From the NCBI RefSeq assembly GCF_000819725.1, contig NZ_CDDH01000108.1, forward strand, positions 1 through 46,073: a DNA stretch of 46,073 bases, given 5' to 3'. Under the pieces are notes generated by a model that was not told the origin of the DNA, searched no databases, and saw only the letters and a list, made by a program, of their open reading frames with translations. How positions within the stretch are numbered: the first letter of the stretch is position 1; every line of letters starts with the position of its first letter. Origin of the DNA: Aeromonas australiensis. Lineage in GTDB: Bacteria; Pseudomonadota; Gammaproteobacteria; Enterobacterales; Aeromonadaceae. This document shows, piece by piece, positions 8,728 through 16,945 of this stretch. Made by a program: the position numbers and the translations under genes.

Positions 8728-10079
8728 AGAGCGCCGGCTCCCTCAACGGCATCTCGACCCACATCTTCCTCTGGTTCTGGTTCATGCTGCTGGTGATGCT
8801 GGCCGCCGTGATCAGCCTGCCGACCCTGGATCCCCGCAACCAGATCCCGCTGCCGACCCACGAAGTGGCGCGGATGCAGAACAACGTGCAGGCCCTGCTC
8901 AACGCCGCCGAGCCGGATCAGGATTTCGATCTGGCCAAGGCGATGGACAAGATCACCATGTTGCCGGTCGATAACGTCTATCTGCGCGATGAGAAGGGGC
9001 AGATCCAGTCCACCATCCATCCGCGCAAGTTCGTGGTGCGCTTTATGGTAGATGCCGATAACCCGGCCAACCCCATGCTGGGCAACGAGGATCGCAAGGC
9101 AATCGCCGGCCCCTTTCTGATGGAGCATCACGGCCACCGCTACCATGTCTATTTCGGGCTCAATGCCGAAAATCCCTACCTGTTCCTGTTTATTCAGGTG
9201 CTGGATCACCCTATTCGCATACTCGGAGTAGCCATGCTGGTCAGCACGCCGCTCTGCCTGCTGCTGGCCTGGCGGCTGACCCGCCCTATTCTGCAGTTAC
9301 AGAAGTCGGTCTCCCAACTTGCAACCGGTAATCTGGAGGTGCAGATCCCCAATCTGGGACGGGGCGACGAGATCGGCCAGCTGGCGGATAACGTCAGTCG
9401 CATGGTTGAGACGCTCAAGAGCATGATCCAGAAGCAGAAACAGCTGCTTTCCGATATCTCCCACGAGCTGCGCAGCCCCCTTACCCGGATGCAACTGGCG
9501 CAGGCGCTGATCCGCCGCAAACAGGGTGACAGCGCCGAGCTGGCGCGGATTGAAACTGAGATTGGACGGCTGGACAAGCTGATCGGCGATCTGCTGGATC
9601 TGTCGCGGGTACAACAGCATGTGGAGGCGCCGGTGGTACACCCGCTGGCCGACCTGCTGGAGCCCATTCTCGAAGATGCCATGTTCGAAGCAAACCAGAG
9701 CGGCAAACAGCTCAGAGTGCCGCCGCTGCCTGCAGAGTCGATCCCCATGTGGCCCGAACTGCTGGCCCGAGCGGTGGAAAATCCCCTGCGCAACGCCCTC
9801 AAGTATGCCTGCGAGTTCATCAAGGTGGACTGGTATCGGGAGGGGTTGGAGTGGGTGATGACCATTCGGGATGACGGCCCCGGCGTCCCCGACGAACAGC
9901 AAGCACTGCTGTTCCAGCCCTTCTTCCGGGTCGATGACGCCCGCAACGCCAAGACTGGTGGCACCGGGCTGGGGCTGGCCATCGCCTCGGAGGCGATCCA
10001 GCGTCACGGCGGCACCATTACAGCCAGCAGCAATCATCCCACCGGGCTGACCATCACTATCCGCTTGCCCATCGCCTGA
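8709..10079 (+). CDS. cpxA: sensor histidine kinase CpxA
   Basis: About 456 residues: a short N-terminal tail, TM1 (about 18-37), a periplasmic sensor region, TM2 (about 165-188) followed by HAMP, the dimerisation/phospho-acceptor helix with [12 protein letters not shown] (His252), and the ATPase domain with N box ([10 protein letters not shown]), DDGPGV and the G-rich GGTGLGLAI. The frame is open much further upstream inside cpxR; the only plausible start after homology begins is the GTG at 8709, which overlaps the end of cpxR by 19 bp, implying translational coupling. The ribosome binding site there is weak, so the start is tentative. Confidence 0.94.
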   Translation: MARARVKSAGSLNGISTHIFLWFWFMLLVMLAAVISLPTLDPRNQIPLPTHEVARMQNNVQALLNAAEPDQDFDLAKAMDKITMLPVDNVYLRDEKGQIQSTIHPRKFVVRFMVDADNPANPMLGNEDRKAIAGPFLMEHHGHRYHVYFGLNAENPYLFLFIQVLDHPIRILGVAMLVSTPLCLLLAWRLTRPILQLQKSVSQLATGNLEVQIPNLGRGDEIGQLADNVSRMVETLKSMIQKQKQLLSDISHELRSPLTRMQLAQALIRRKQGDSAELARIETEIGRLDKLIGDLLDLSRVQQHVEAPVVHPLADLLEPILEDAMFEANQSGKQLRVPPLPAESIPMWPELLARAVENPLRNALKYACEFIKVDWYREGLEWVMTIRDDGPGVPDEQQALLFQPFFRVDDARNAKTGGTGLGLAIASEAIQRHGGTITASSNHPTGLTITIRLPIA

Positions 10080-10153
10080 TCCTTTTCATCCGGACCGGCG
10101 CTGGGTATGCTGGCGCCCCTTCTTGGCTTTACATCTCTTTGCAGGAGCTCGTC

Positions 10154-10618
10154 ATGCTCGATATCGTCCTCTACCAGCCGGAAATTCCGCCCAACACCGG
10201 CAATATCATCCGGCTCTGCGCCAATACCGGTTACCGGCTCCATCTGATCGAGCCGCTGGGATTTGAGTGGGATGACAAGCGGGTAAGGCGGGCGGGACTC
10301 GATTATCACGAGTTTGCCGAGGTGAAGCGCTGGCCGAGCTATGAGGCTTTTCTGGCCGCCGTGGCACCCACGCGGGTATTCGCCTGCACCACCAAGGGCC
10401 GCACCGCGCACTCGGCAGCACAATATGCCCTTGGCGACGCCCTGCTGTTTGGCCCGGAGAGTCGCGGCCTGCCCATCGAGATCATCGAGAGCCTGCCATT
10501 CGAGCAGCGGCTACGCATCCCTATGGTGCCCGAAAGCCGCAGTATGAACCTCTCCAACGCGGTGTCTGTCTTTGTCTACGAGAGCTGGCGCCAGCTCGGC
10601 TACGACGGTGCCATGTAA
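10154..10618 (+). CDS. trmL: tRNA (cytidine(34)-2'-O)-methyltransferase TrmL
   Basis: A 154-residue SPOUT methyltransferase that 2'-O-methylates the wobble base of tRNA-Leu species. Near-complete match to E. coli Trm[21 protein letters not shown] at the start, [32 protein letters not shown] and the C-terminal knot [18 protein letters not shown] that holds SAM. An upstream in-frame ATG at 10139 is rejected because AGGAG at 10143-10147 lies between it and the ATG at 10154 and homology starts at MLDIVLY. It converges on dinF with 13 bp between them. Confidence 0.97.
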   Translation: MLDIVLYQPEIPPNTGNIIRLCANTGYRLHLIEPLGFEWDDKRVRRAGLDYHEFAEVKRWPSYEAFLAAVAPTRVFACTTKGRTAHSAAQYALGDALLFGPESRGLPIEIIESLPFEQRLRIPMVPESRSMNLSNAVSVFVYESWRQLGYDGAM

Positions 10619-10631
10619 GCGCCACCCATGA

Positions 10632-11993
10632 TCAGTAGCGGGCGCCCAGCAGGTGCCCGCTGCGCTCCAGCCGCCAGCAAGTGACCCCCAGCGACAGACC
10701 ACGCCCGACCATCAGCGCCGCCATCGCCGCCCATAGCGCGGCCACGCCCCACGACTGACAGAGCCACCAGATCGGGAAGAAGCCGCCAAACGCGGCCAGC
10801 AACATGCTGTTGCGCATCTCTCGCGCCCGGGTCGCCCCGATAAATACGCCATCCAGCAGGAAACACCAGACCGCCAGCAAGGGCATGGCGATCAGCCAGG
10901 GAAGCTGATGATTTGCCTCCGCCACCACGGCCGGAATGTCGGTGATATAGCCGATAAGGTGGGCACCAAAGAGGGCAAACACCAGGGTAAAACCACTGGC
11001 AATGAGGGCGGCCCAGCCCAGATTGAGCACGATGGCCTCCCGCAGTTTCTGCCGATCCCGCTGACCGATGGCTCGCCCCACCATGGCCTCCACCGCATAG
11101 GCAAAACCATCGAGTCCGTAGGAGATAAGCATCAGGAAGTTGAGCAGCACCGCATTGGCGGCCACCGCCACATCCCCCAGCCGCGCCCCTTGCAGAGTCA
11201 TAAAGGCAAAGCAGAGCTGCAAGCAGAGGGAGCGCAGGAAGATATCGCGGTTGAGGCCGAGCAACCGCACCATGGGGGCAAGTTGCCGCCAGCGCTGCCA
11301 GCCATCCAGCCACACCGTCGGCGCCAGTTTCCCCAGCTGACGGCGTACCAGCCAGATACCGACTGCCAGCGCGCAGTAGTCCGCCATCACCGAGGCCGCC
11401 GCCACACCCCGCACCTGCCAGCCGAGCCCCAGCACAAACAGGGCATCGAGCGCCATGTTGACCAGATTGGTGAGGATCAGCATCACCATGGGGCTGCGGG
11501 CATCCTGCATCCCCAACAGCCAGCCCATGATCACCAGATTGCAGAGTGCCGCCGGGGCGCTCCAGATCCGCACCGCCACGTATTGGCCCGCATAGAGCTG
11601 CACCTCGGGCGAACCGCCACTCAGGGCGATCAGCCGTGGTAACAGGGGGAAGAGCAACAACAGCAGCGCCAGACCGAGAACAATGGCCAGCCCCAGCGCC
11701 CGCAGCAGGGTATCGAGCTGGGCACGACCGTCGGCGGCGCCGTGCGCCTGCGCCGTCAGGCCGGTGGTCGACATCCGCAAAAAGCCGAGCAGCCAGAAAA
11801 TGAGGTTGATCAGGGTCGCGCCAACCGACACGCCCCCCAGAAACCAGGCCTGACCGAGATGACCGATCACCCAGGTGTCCACCAGCCCCAGCAAGGGGGT
11901 GGTGATATTGGAGAAAACCATGGGCAGGGCGAGCGCAAAGACAGCGCGGTGGCGAGAGGGATCTCGCCACCAGGGGGCAACAGATGAGTTCAC
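10632..11993 (-). CDS. dinF: MATE-family efflux transporter, DinF-like
   Basis: A 453-residue protein with 12 predicted membrane segments in two homologous halves, the MATE pattern (early VFSNITTPLLGLVDTWVIGHLG, later ANAVLLNFLMLISYGLDGFAYAVEAMVGRAIG). DinF-type MATE proteins export toxic organic cations; in E. coli dinF is SOS-induced from the lexA promoter. Here it is not adjacent to lexA: a GTG start at 11993 lies 2 nt after the stop of the sco gene, with ACAGG inside sco as the only ribosome-binding candidate, so translation is probably coupled to sco. Naming as DinF rather than another MATE member rests on sequence resemblance and neighbourhood. Confidence 0.85.
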   Translation of the reverse strand: MNSSVAPWWRDPSRHRAVFALALPMVFSNITTPLLGLVDTWVIGHLGQAWFLGGVSVGATLINLIFWLLGFLRMSTTGLTAQAHGAADGRAQLDTLLRALGLAIVLGLALLLLLFPLLPRLIALSGGSPEVQLYAGQYVAVRIWSAPAALCNLVIMGWLLGMQDARSPMVMLILTNLVNMALDALFVLGLGWQVRGVAAASVMADYCALAVGIWLVRRQLGKLAPTVWLDGWQRWRQLAPMVRLLGLNRDIFLRSLCLQLCFAFMTLQGARLGDVAVAANAVLLNFLMLISYGLDGFAYAVEAMVGRAIGQRDRQKLREAIVLNLGWAALIASGFTLVFALFGAHLIGYITDIPAVVAEANHQLPWLIAMPLLAVWCFLLDGVFIGATRAREMRNSMLLAAFGGFFPIWWLCQSWGVAALWAAMAALMVGRGLSLGVTCWRLERSGHLLGARY

Positions 11994-11995
11994 TC

Positions 11996-12622
11996 TCAGT
12001 GGCCTGTCAGCTTCAGAATGCGGGAGAAGTCAGAGAGCATGGCGGCCATCTGCACCCGTGGCACCTGACCCGGCGCCACCTGCGGGCGGAACACCGCCTG
12101 CAGCTTGCCGTCGGGATTGATGAGCACGATGGAGGCGGAGTGATCGATCAGGTAATCCTTCTCCCCCTGATTGGCGATGGAGTAGATCAGCCCCAGATTG
12201 CGCACGAACGGGAACAGCTTGTCGTGGGGGGCAGTGGCCGCCTTGAACTCGGGATTGAAGAAGGCGGTATAGGTCTTGAGGCGTGGAATATCGTCACGCT
12301 GGGGATCCGCCGAGATAAACACCACCTGACTGTCGGGCGCCATCTTCTTCAGCTGCTCATAGACGGAACGCATATCTGCCAGGGTAGTGGGGCAGATATC
12401 GGGACAGAAGGTGTAGCCGACAAACAGGAAGGTCCAGTGCCCCTTCAGGTTGGCAGGGGTGAACGGCTGGTTGTCTGCATCGGTAAAGGCGAAATCGTTG
12501 ATATCCCGCCCCGCCGGATAGTAGTCGGCCTGCTCCGGCTGCTCTGGCTGCGTGGCGTAGAACACCAGGGTCAGACTGGCTGTCAGCAGCAGAAAGAGCA
12601 GGGGATAGCGGAGCTTCAGCAT
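11996..12622 (-). CDS. Sco1/SenC family copper chaperone
   Basis: A 208-residue membrane-anchored thioredoxin-fold protein. One N-terminal hydrophobic segment (LRYPLLFLLLTASLTLVFYA) is followed by the periplasmic domain with the copper/redox motif GYTFCPDICPTT (CxxxC) and the partner histidine in LIDHSASIVLIN. Sco proteins deliver copper to the CuA centre of cytochrome oxidases or act as thiol reductants. The ATG at 12622 has AAGGG upstream; the longer open frame to 12703 lacks support. A 7-bp inverted repeat TGTGCCA (12717) / TGGCACA (12747) lies about 95 bp upstream and could be an operator. No LexA site is visible there. Confidence 0.92.
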   Translation of the reverse strand: MLKLRYPLLFLLLTASLTLVFYATQPEQPEQADYYPAGRDINDFAFTDADNQPFTPANLKGHWTFLFVGYTFCPDICPTTLADMRSVYEQLKKMAPDSQVVFISADPQRDDIPRLKTYTAFFNPEFKAATAPHDKLFPFVRNLGLIYSIANQGEKDYLIDHSASIVLINPDGKLQAVFRPQVAPGQVPRVQMAAMLSDFSRILKLTGH

Positions 12623-12780
12623 AACAAGAGACCCTTTCAGTTCGAGGCAGATGGCCTGCAGTGACCGGACAAGAGAGGCCATTGTACCCCAGCGCACCGC
12701 CAAGGTGGGTCAAGCTTGTGCCACACCCCGTCAGGAGTCGACCATTTGGCACACTTGATCGCCAGTTCAGATAATAAAAA

Positions 12781-12801
12781 ACCGGCCCCTCGGGTGCCGG
12801 T
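12781..12801 (-). terminator. terminator downstream of the 99-residue gene
   Basis: ACCGGC pairs with GCCGGT around a CC/GG-closed loop; on the minus strand it is followed by TTTTTTATTAT. It marks the end of the minus-strand gene at 12829-13128 and supports that gene as real. Confidence 0.85.
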
Positions 12802-12828
12802 TATGGTCGATTTGCTTGTCTCTTCTGC

Positions 12829-13128
12829 TCAGGGGCGAGCGTTGCGCCCCTGCTGCAACATCTTGCCGATAGCCCGCACACCGATGGGAATCACGGGGGC
12901 CAGCCAGCCCTCCTCCCCCTGGCGCTCGCCGTGGCCCCGCTTGAACAGCAGCACCAGACGCACCACCTTCTCTTTCGGGCACCCCAACCAGAGTGTCCAG
13001 TGCGAACCACGATGGTGCAGCCAGAGACCGTAAAACCAGGTCATCCGGCTACCTTTGACAAAACGGGTGATTGACGATTCCGCTGGCGCCACCCCAACCT
13101 CTGAATCCCATGGCGATCTTGATGCCAT
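12829..13128 (-). CDS. hypothetical protein, unrecognised (99 residues)
   Basis: I do not recognise this protein. It is supported by a very strong ribosome binding site (AAGGAGGAG, about 13132-13140) in front of ATG 13128 and by a rho-independent terminator 28 bp after its stop. The product is rich in Arg, Gly and Trp. Its centre is WFYGLWLHHRGSHWTLWLG, followed by a short hydrophobic run (VVRLVLLF) and a basic, Gly-rich tail; there is no obvious signal peptide or full membrane helix. An internal ATG at 13044 would give 71 residues. It stands alone between sco and lexA, and its leader can form several hairpins (13142-13278). Confidence 0.55.
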   Translation of the reverse strand: MASRSPWDSEVGVAPAESSITRFVKGSRMTWFYGLWLHHRGSHWTLWLGCPKEKVVRLVLLFKRGHGERQGEEGWLAPVIPIGVRAIGKMLQQGRNARP

Positions 13129-13141
13129 ACCACTCCTCCTT

Positions 13142-13278
13142 GGCCGACAGGTCATGTTGCTTCGTCGGCCTGAACCGGGAACAGGCCCGTCACGACTAGT
13201 TGCAACGACTACAGAGTGGTTCTCTTTTGCCCGACCAGGCTCGGGACCTCCCCACTCCCCCTTCATATCCCGTGAAGG
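13142..13278 (-). promoter_or_regulatory. hairpin-rich 5' leader of the 99-residue gene
   Basis: In this leader I see GGCCGAC/GTCGGCC (13142-13148 with 13164-13170), a competing GGCCTG/CAGGCC (13168-13173 with 13182-13187) sharing bases 13168-13170, CCCGA/TCGGG (13230-13234 with 13241-13245), and CCTTCA/TGAAGG (13260-13265 with 13273-13278) whose minus-strand loop is CGGGATA. GTTGC/GCAAC (13156, 13202) could close a junction. The first hairpin abuts the ribosome binding site. It resembles no riboswitch I know; function is inference. Confidence 0.4.
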
Positions 13279-13344
13279 TGTACTGCCCGATTCTCCTTAT
13301 TTAGGCCCTCCTGTCCCGGCGCATTACTGTTGCCAGGGGGAGGT

Positions 13345-13370
13345 GCCAAGCCCTGTCTTGGCGACAGGGC
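13345..13370. other. two mutually exclusive perfect hairpins
   Basis: GCCCTGTC (13350-13357) pairs with GACAGGGC (13363-13370) around TTGGC, while GCCAAG (13345-13350) pairs with CTTGGC (13357-13362). They overlap and cannot both form. No T-run follows. It lies in the 401-bp gap 13129-13529, probably near the promoter or start of the transcript of the 99-residue gene. The rest of that gap (13371-13480) shows no convincing open frame. Confidence 0.4.
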
Positions 13371-13480
13371 ACTGATCTGAGCATATATCTGAAATGGATG
13401 ATTGGTAGCCGGTCGCGCAGCACAAAACTGCCGCCACCGATGATCTGTTTGATATGACAGAGAAAGTGCGCCAGAAACAG

Positions 13481-13504
13481 CACGGCCTCCCGAAGGAGGC
13501 CGTG
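13481..13504 (-). terminator. lexA terminator
   Basis: A 10-bp perfect stem CACGGCCTCC / GGAGGCCGTG with a CGAA (minus strand TTCG) tetraloop lies 25 bp after the lexA stop. The minus-strand tail CTGTTTCTGG is a weak T-tract. Confidence 0.75.
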
Positions 13505-13529
13505 TGGCAAACGCAGTTGGCGGGGGTGA

Positions 13530-14153
13530 TTACATCCAGTCGGCGTTGCGGATCACCCCGACCGCCAGCCCCTCGATGGTGAGCTGCTGGCAGGAGAGGT
13601 CCACCTCGATGGGTGAGAGCTCTTCATTCTCCGGCAGCAGCCATACCTGACTGCCCTTGCGCTGGAAGCGCTTGACGGTGACATCCTCATCGAGCCGGGC
13701 AACCACCACCTGACCGTTGCGCACCTCCTGGGTCTTGTGCACCGCCAGCAGATCGCCATCCAGAATGCCGATGTTCTTCATGCTCATCCCCTGCACCCGC
13801 AGCAGAAAATCAGCGCGCGGGTGGAACAGGGCGGGATCAACCTGATAGTGGCTCTCGATATGCTCCTGCGCCAGGATGGGTTCACCGGCGGCGACCTTGC
13901 CGATCAACGGCAGGCCGCTCTCTTCCAGCACCTCTTCCTCTTCGAGCAACAGGCGAATACCGCGGGACGTGCCCGGCATGATCTCGATGACCCCTTTTTT
14001 GGCCAGGGCCTTCAGATGTTCTTCGGCCGCATTGGCCGACTTGAAACCAAGCTTCTGGGCAATCTCGGCACGAGTCGGCGGCATGCCGGTCTCGCTCATG
14101 TTTGCCTTGATAAGCTCAAGCACTTCGGCCTGGCGGGGGGTAAGGGGTTTCAT
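13530..14153 (-). CDS. lexA: SOS repressor LexA
   Basis: The 207-residue repressor has an N-terminal winged helix (about 1-70, [29 protein letters not shown]) and a C-terminal self-cleaving peptidase domain. The cleavage site Ala89-Gly90 (KVAAGEP), catalytic Ser124 (GMSMKNIGI) and Lys161 (VTVKRF) are all present, so RecA-stimulated autocleavage should work. The start at 14153 matches E. coli LexA; the longer open frame to 14252 would run across the operators. Two LexA boxes at 14165-14200 indicate autoregulation. Compared with E. coli, dgkA is missing between plsB and lexA, and dinF is separated from lexA by two genes. Confidence 0.99.
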   Translation of the reverse strand: MKPLTPRQAEVLELIKANMSETGMPPTRAEIAQKLGFKSANAAEEHLKALAKKGVIEIMPGTSRGIRLLLEEEEVLEESGLPLIGKVAAGEPILAQEHIESHYQVDPALFHPRADFLLRVQGMSMKNIGILDGDLLAVHKTQEVRNGQVVVARLDEDVTVKRFQRKGSQVWLLPENEELSPIEVDLSCQQLTIEGLAVGVIRNADWM

Positions 14154-14164
14154 AGCATTGGCAC

Positions 14165-14180
14165 CTGTCTTTTTATACAG
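14165..14180. promoter_or_regulatory. LexA binding site 1 (SOS box)
   Basis: CTGTCTTTTTATACAG fits CTG-N10-CAG exactly, 12 bp upstream of the lexA start. Its phase with site 2 is 20 bp, like the paired boxes of E. coli lexA. Confidence 0.85.
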
Positions 14181-14184
14181 CACA

Positions 14185-14200
14185 CTGGCAGTATATACAG
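14185..14200. promoter_or_regulatory. LexA binding site 2 (SOS box)
   Basis: CTGGCAGTATATACAG fits CTG-N10-CAG with the alternating TATATA core. With site 1 it gives tandem occupancy at the lexA promoter. Confidence 0.9.
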
Positions 14201-14357
14201 TGCAGTGGCCAAGGCAAGGCACAGCTGACATTTGTCGTGACCAACCCCTCATTTACCACTGTTTTGATCTCGCTCAGCCGACTCATCGTACCTCTCGGCG
14301 ACAAGGGGCCATCGATTTGCTATGCTCACGCCGCATTTTTTTGGAGAGCAGACGCAC

Positions 14358-16781
14358 ATGTCCCTAGGACAGAAGATTTCCAGAGCCATCTTGCAATGGC
14401 CGGTCAGCGGCTTGGTCAATCACAAGAGCCTGCCGGAAAATCCCATCACAGAACTCAATCTGGACCCGGCCAGACCCATCGTCTATGCCCTGAAAACCAG
14501 TTCGATCACCGACCTGATGACCTTGCAGCAGTGCTGCGAGGATCTCGGTCTGCCCGGTCCCTTCACGCCGCTGGAGCTCAACGGCCAGCTGCTGCCGCGC
14601 TATGTCTGTCTGGATCGTCCGCCTCCCCTGTTTGGCAAGCGCAGCAAGCCGCTCCCCTTCCTGCAAGAGTTCCACCAGCTGCTGGATCTGCATAAGCAGG
14701 ATCCCGAGCTGGATATCCAGGTGGTGCCCGTCACCCTGTTTTGGGGCCGCGCCCCGGGTCGGGAAGGGGAAGAGGCCTCCGGCCTCAATATCATCAGCAG
14801 CCTGGCGCCAAACCGGCTGAAGAAGGCGCTTATCGTGATCCTTAAAGGTCGCGAGAATCTGGTGCGCTTCTCGCCGCCGCTCTCCCTGCGCTATATGGCC
14901 GACAAGCACGGCACCGACGAGGCGATCGCCCACAAGTTGGCGCGAGTGGCCCGTACCCACTTCAGCCGTCAGCAGCTGGCTGCCACCGGCCCGAAACTGC
15001 CGAACCGCAACCTGCTGTTCAAACAGCTGCTCGATTCGACCGTGATCCAACAGGCGATCGAAGAGGAGGCCCGGCGTGAAGGGATCAGCCTCGAGAAGGC
15101 GCAAAAGCGTGCCCATGGCTACATGGACGAGATCGCCTCCAACTTCTCCTACCGGCTGATCCGCCTTGGCGAGAGCTTCCTCGGCTGGCTATGGAACAAG
15201 CTCTACCGCGGTTTGTCGGTCAATGGCGCCGAGAAGGTACGCCAACTAGCGCAGGAAGGGCACGAGATCGTCTACGTCCCCTGCCATCGCAGCCACATGG
15301 ACTACCTGCTGCTCTCCTACGTCATCTACCACCAGGGGATGGTGCCGCCCCATATCGCGGCAGGCATCAACCTCAACTTCTGGCCGGCGGGCCCCATCTT
15401 CCGCCACGGTGGCGCCTTCTTCATTCGCCGTACCTTCAAGGGTAACCCGCTCTACAGCACGGTATTCCGTGAATACCTCAACCTGCTGTTTGCCAAGGGT
15501 TATTCGGTGGAGTTCTTCACCGAGGGTGGTCGCTCCCGTACTGGTCGCCTGCTGCCGCCCAAGACCGGCATGCTGGCGATGACCCTGCAGGCGATGATGC
15601 GCGGGCTGGACAGGCCGGTGACTCTGGTGCCTGTCTATCTGGGCTACGAGCACGTGATGGAGGTGAACACCTACCACAACGAGCTCAAGGGGAGCCGCAA
15701 GGAGAAAGAGAGCTTCCTGCAGGTGCTCGGCATCCTGCGCAAGCTGCGCAACTATGGTCGTGGCTTCGTCAACTTCGGCGAGCCGCTGACTCTCAACAGC
15801 TACCTGAGCGAACATATCCCCGACTGGAAAGACCATATCGGCGAGGAAGAGCGCCCTGACTGGATGGGGGGTACCGTGAATAAGCTGGCCGAACTGCTGA
15901 TGACCCGCATCAACGGTGCGGCCGCAGTCAATGGCCTGACCCTGAGCGCGCTGGCCCTGCTGGCCGCCGAGCGCCACGCCCTGACCCGCGACGAGTTGCA
16001 GGCCCAGCTCAACACCTATCTGGATCTGCTCAAGACGGTGCCTTACAGCCCGCAGAGCACCATTCCGGATGAGGATGCCAAGACCCTGCTGGATCAGGCG
16101 ATGGAGCTCAACAAGTTCGAGGTGAGCGAGGACAAGCTGGGGCAGATCATCAGTCTCGACCGCTATCAGGCGATCCTGCTGACCTACTACCGCAACAACA
16201 TCCTTCACCTGTTTGCCATGCCCTCGCTGGTGGCGGCACTGATCGAGCGGTGCGAGGGGATCTCCCGCAGCGAGATCATGGCCCGCTGCATCGACATCTA
16301 TCCGCTGCTCAAGACCGAGCTGTTCCTGCGTTATGAAGAGGAGGAGCTGCCGACGCTGGTCGACAGCCTGCTCGATGCCTTGCAGTCCCAACAGTTGATC
16401 GAGACCCGCGATGGCGGCTACTGGGTCAATCCGGCCAACCAGATGCGCCTGCTATTACTGGCAGAAAGCATTCAGGAAACCTTGCAACGCTACGCCATCG
16501 TACTGACCCGGGTGCTGGCCCAGCCCCATATCGAGGCGGAGCAGCTGGAGGCGGACGGCCTGATGATGGCAGAGCGCCTCGGCACCCTGCACGGCATCAA
16601 CGCCCCCGAGTTCTTCGACCAGAAGCTGTTCAGCACCCTGATCCACACCTTGCGCAAAGAGGGCTACCTCTCTCCCGAGTGCAAGCCGGATCTCGGCCGC
16701 TTCCAGGCGCTGGCCGACAACATAGTGCCGCTGCTGAGCAACAAGATCCGCCGCACCATTCAGGCAGGCAATCAGCTCTAA
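14358..16781 (+). CDS. plsB: glycerol-3-phosphate 1-O-acyltransferase
   Basis: The 807-residue membrane-associated enzyme, the same length as E. coli PlsB, acylates sn-glycerol-3-phosphate to lysophosphatidate, the first step in phospholipid synthesis. The acyltransferase motifs are intact: block I HRSHMD (His310-Asp315), then AAGINLNFWPAGPIFR, the block III segment FFTEGGRSRTGRLLPPK, and TLVPVYLGYEHVME. The start at 14358 follows GGAGAG (14343-14348) by 9 nt; the in-frame ATG at 14322 precedes that site and is less likely. It is divergent from lexA; I see no LexA site close to its own start. Confidence 0.98.
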   Translation: MSLGQKISRAILQWPVSGLVNHKSLPENPITELNLDPARPIVYALKTSSITDLMTLQQCCEDLGLPGPFTPLELNGQLLPRYVCLDRPPPLFGKRSKPLPFLQEFHQLLDLHKQDPELDIQVVPVTLFWGRAPGREGEEASGLNIISSLAPNRLKKALIVILKGRENLVRFSPPLSLRYMADKHGTDEAIAHKLARVARTHFSRQQLAATGPKLPNRNLLFKQLLDSTVIQQAIEEEARREGISLEKAQKRAHGYMDEIASNFSYRLIRLGESFLGWLWNKLYRGLSVNGAEKVRQLAQEGHEIVYVPCHRSHMDYLLLSYVIYHQGMVPPHIAAGINLNFWPAGPIFRHGGAFFIRRTFKGNPLYSTVFREYLNLLFAKGYSVEFFTEGGRSRTGRLLPPKTGMLAMTLQAMMRGLDRPVTLVPVYLGYEHVMEVNTYHNELKGSRKEKESFLQVLGILRKLRNYGRGFVNFGEPLTLNSYLSEHIPDWKDHIGEEERPDWMGGTVNKLAELLMTRINGAAAVNGLTLSALALLAAERHALTRDELQAQLNTYLDLLKTVPYSPQSTIPDEDAKTLLDQAMELNKFEVSEDKLGQIISLDRYQAILLTYYRNNILHLFAMPSLVAALIERCEGISRSEIMARCIDIYPLLKTELFLRYEEEELPTLVDSLLDALQSQQLIETRDGGYWVNPANQMRLLLLAESIQETLQRYAIVLTRVLAQPHIEAEQLEADGLMMAERLGTLHGINAPEFFDQKLFSTLIHTLRKEGYLSPECKPDLGRFQALADNIVPLLSNKIRRTIQAGNQL

Positions 16782-16795
16782 TCTGCAACGCAAAC

Positions 16796-16827
16796 AAAGA
16801 AGGCCGCATGATGCGGCCTTCTTTTTT
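16796..16827 (+). terminator. plsB terminator
   Basis: A 12-bp stem AAAGAAGGCCGC / GCGGCCTTCTTT with loop ATGAT, followed by further T residues. It lies 14 bp after the plsB stop. Confidence 0.93.
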
Positions 16828-16851
16828 CATTCGGTTTTACTCAGCGCGCGA

Positions 16852-16908
16852 TCATGCCAGCAGTGTGCAGTCGAGTACCAGACCGGCAAACAACAGCACC
16901 CCCAACAC
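16852..16908 (-). pseudogene. degenerate second copy of the ubiA 3' end
   Basis: Read on the minus strand, this segment encodes VLGVLLFAGLVLDCTLLA followed by TGA. The true ubiA C-terminus at 16946 onward reads [17 protein letters not shown] and TGA. The DNA is about 80-85% identical over roughly 54 bp, with one extra codon in the relic, and weak similarity continues past the stop (CTCAG). Upstream the relic frame is closed by TAA. It starts 94 bp downstream of the ubiA stop, between ubiA and the plsB terminator. A tandem partial duplication or the residue of an allele replacement would both explain it. Confidence 0.75.
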
Positions 16909-16945
16909 GCGACCCTCTTTTTATTCAGCGTGGCTCAGTACGTTA

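Noticed and set aside
10600..11970. A 456-codon minus-strand frame overlapping dinF
   Set aside because: Alternative frame of dinF rich in Gly, Arg and Ala; the MATE frame has the expected membrane segments.
13301..13510. A 69-codon minus-strand frame between lexA and the orphan gene
   Set aside because: No ribosome binding site, and it crosses the lexA terminator and the overlapping hairpins.
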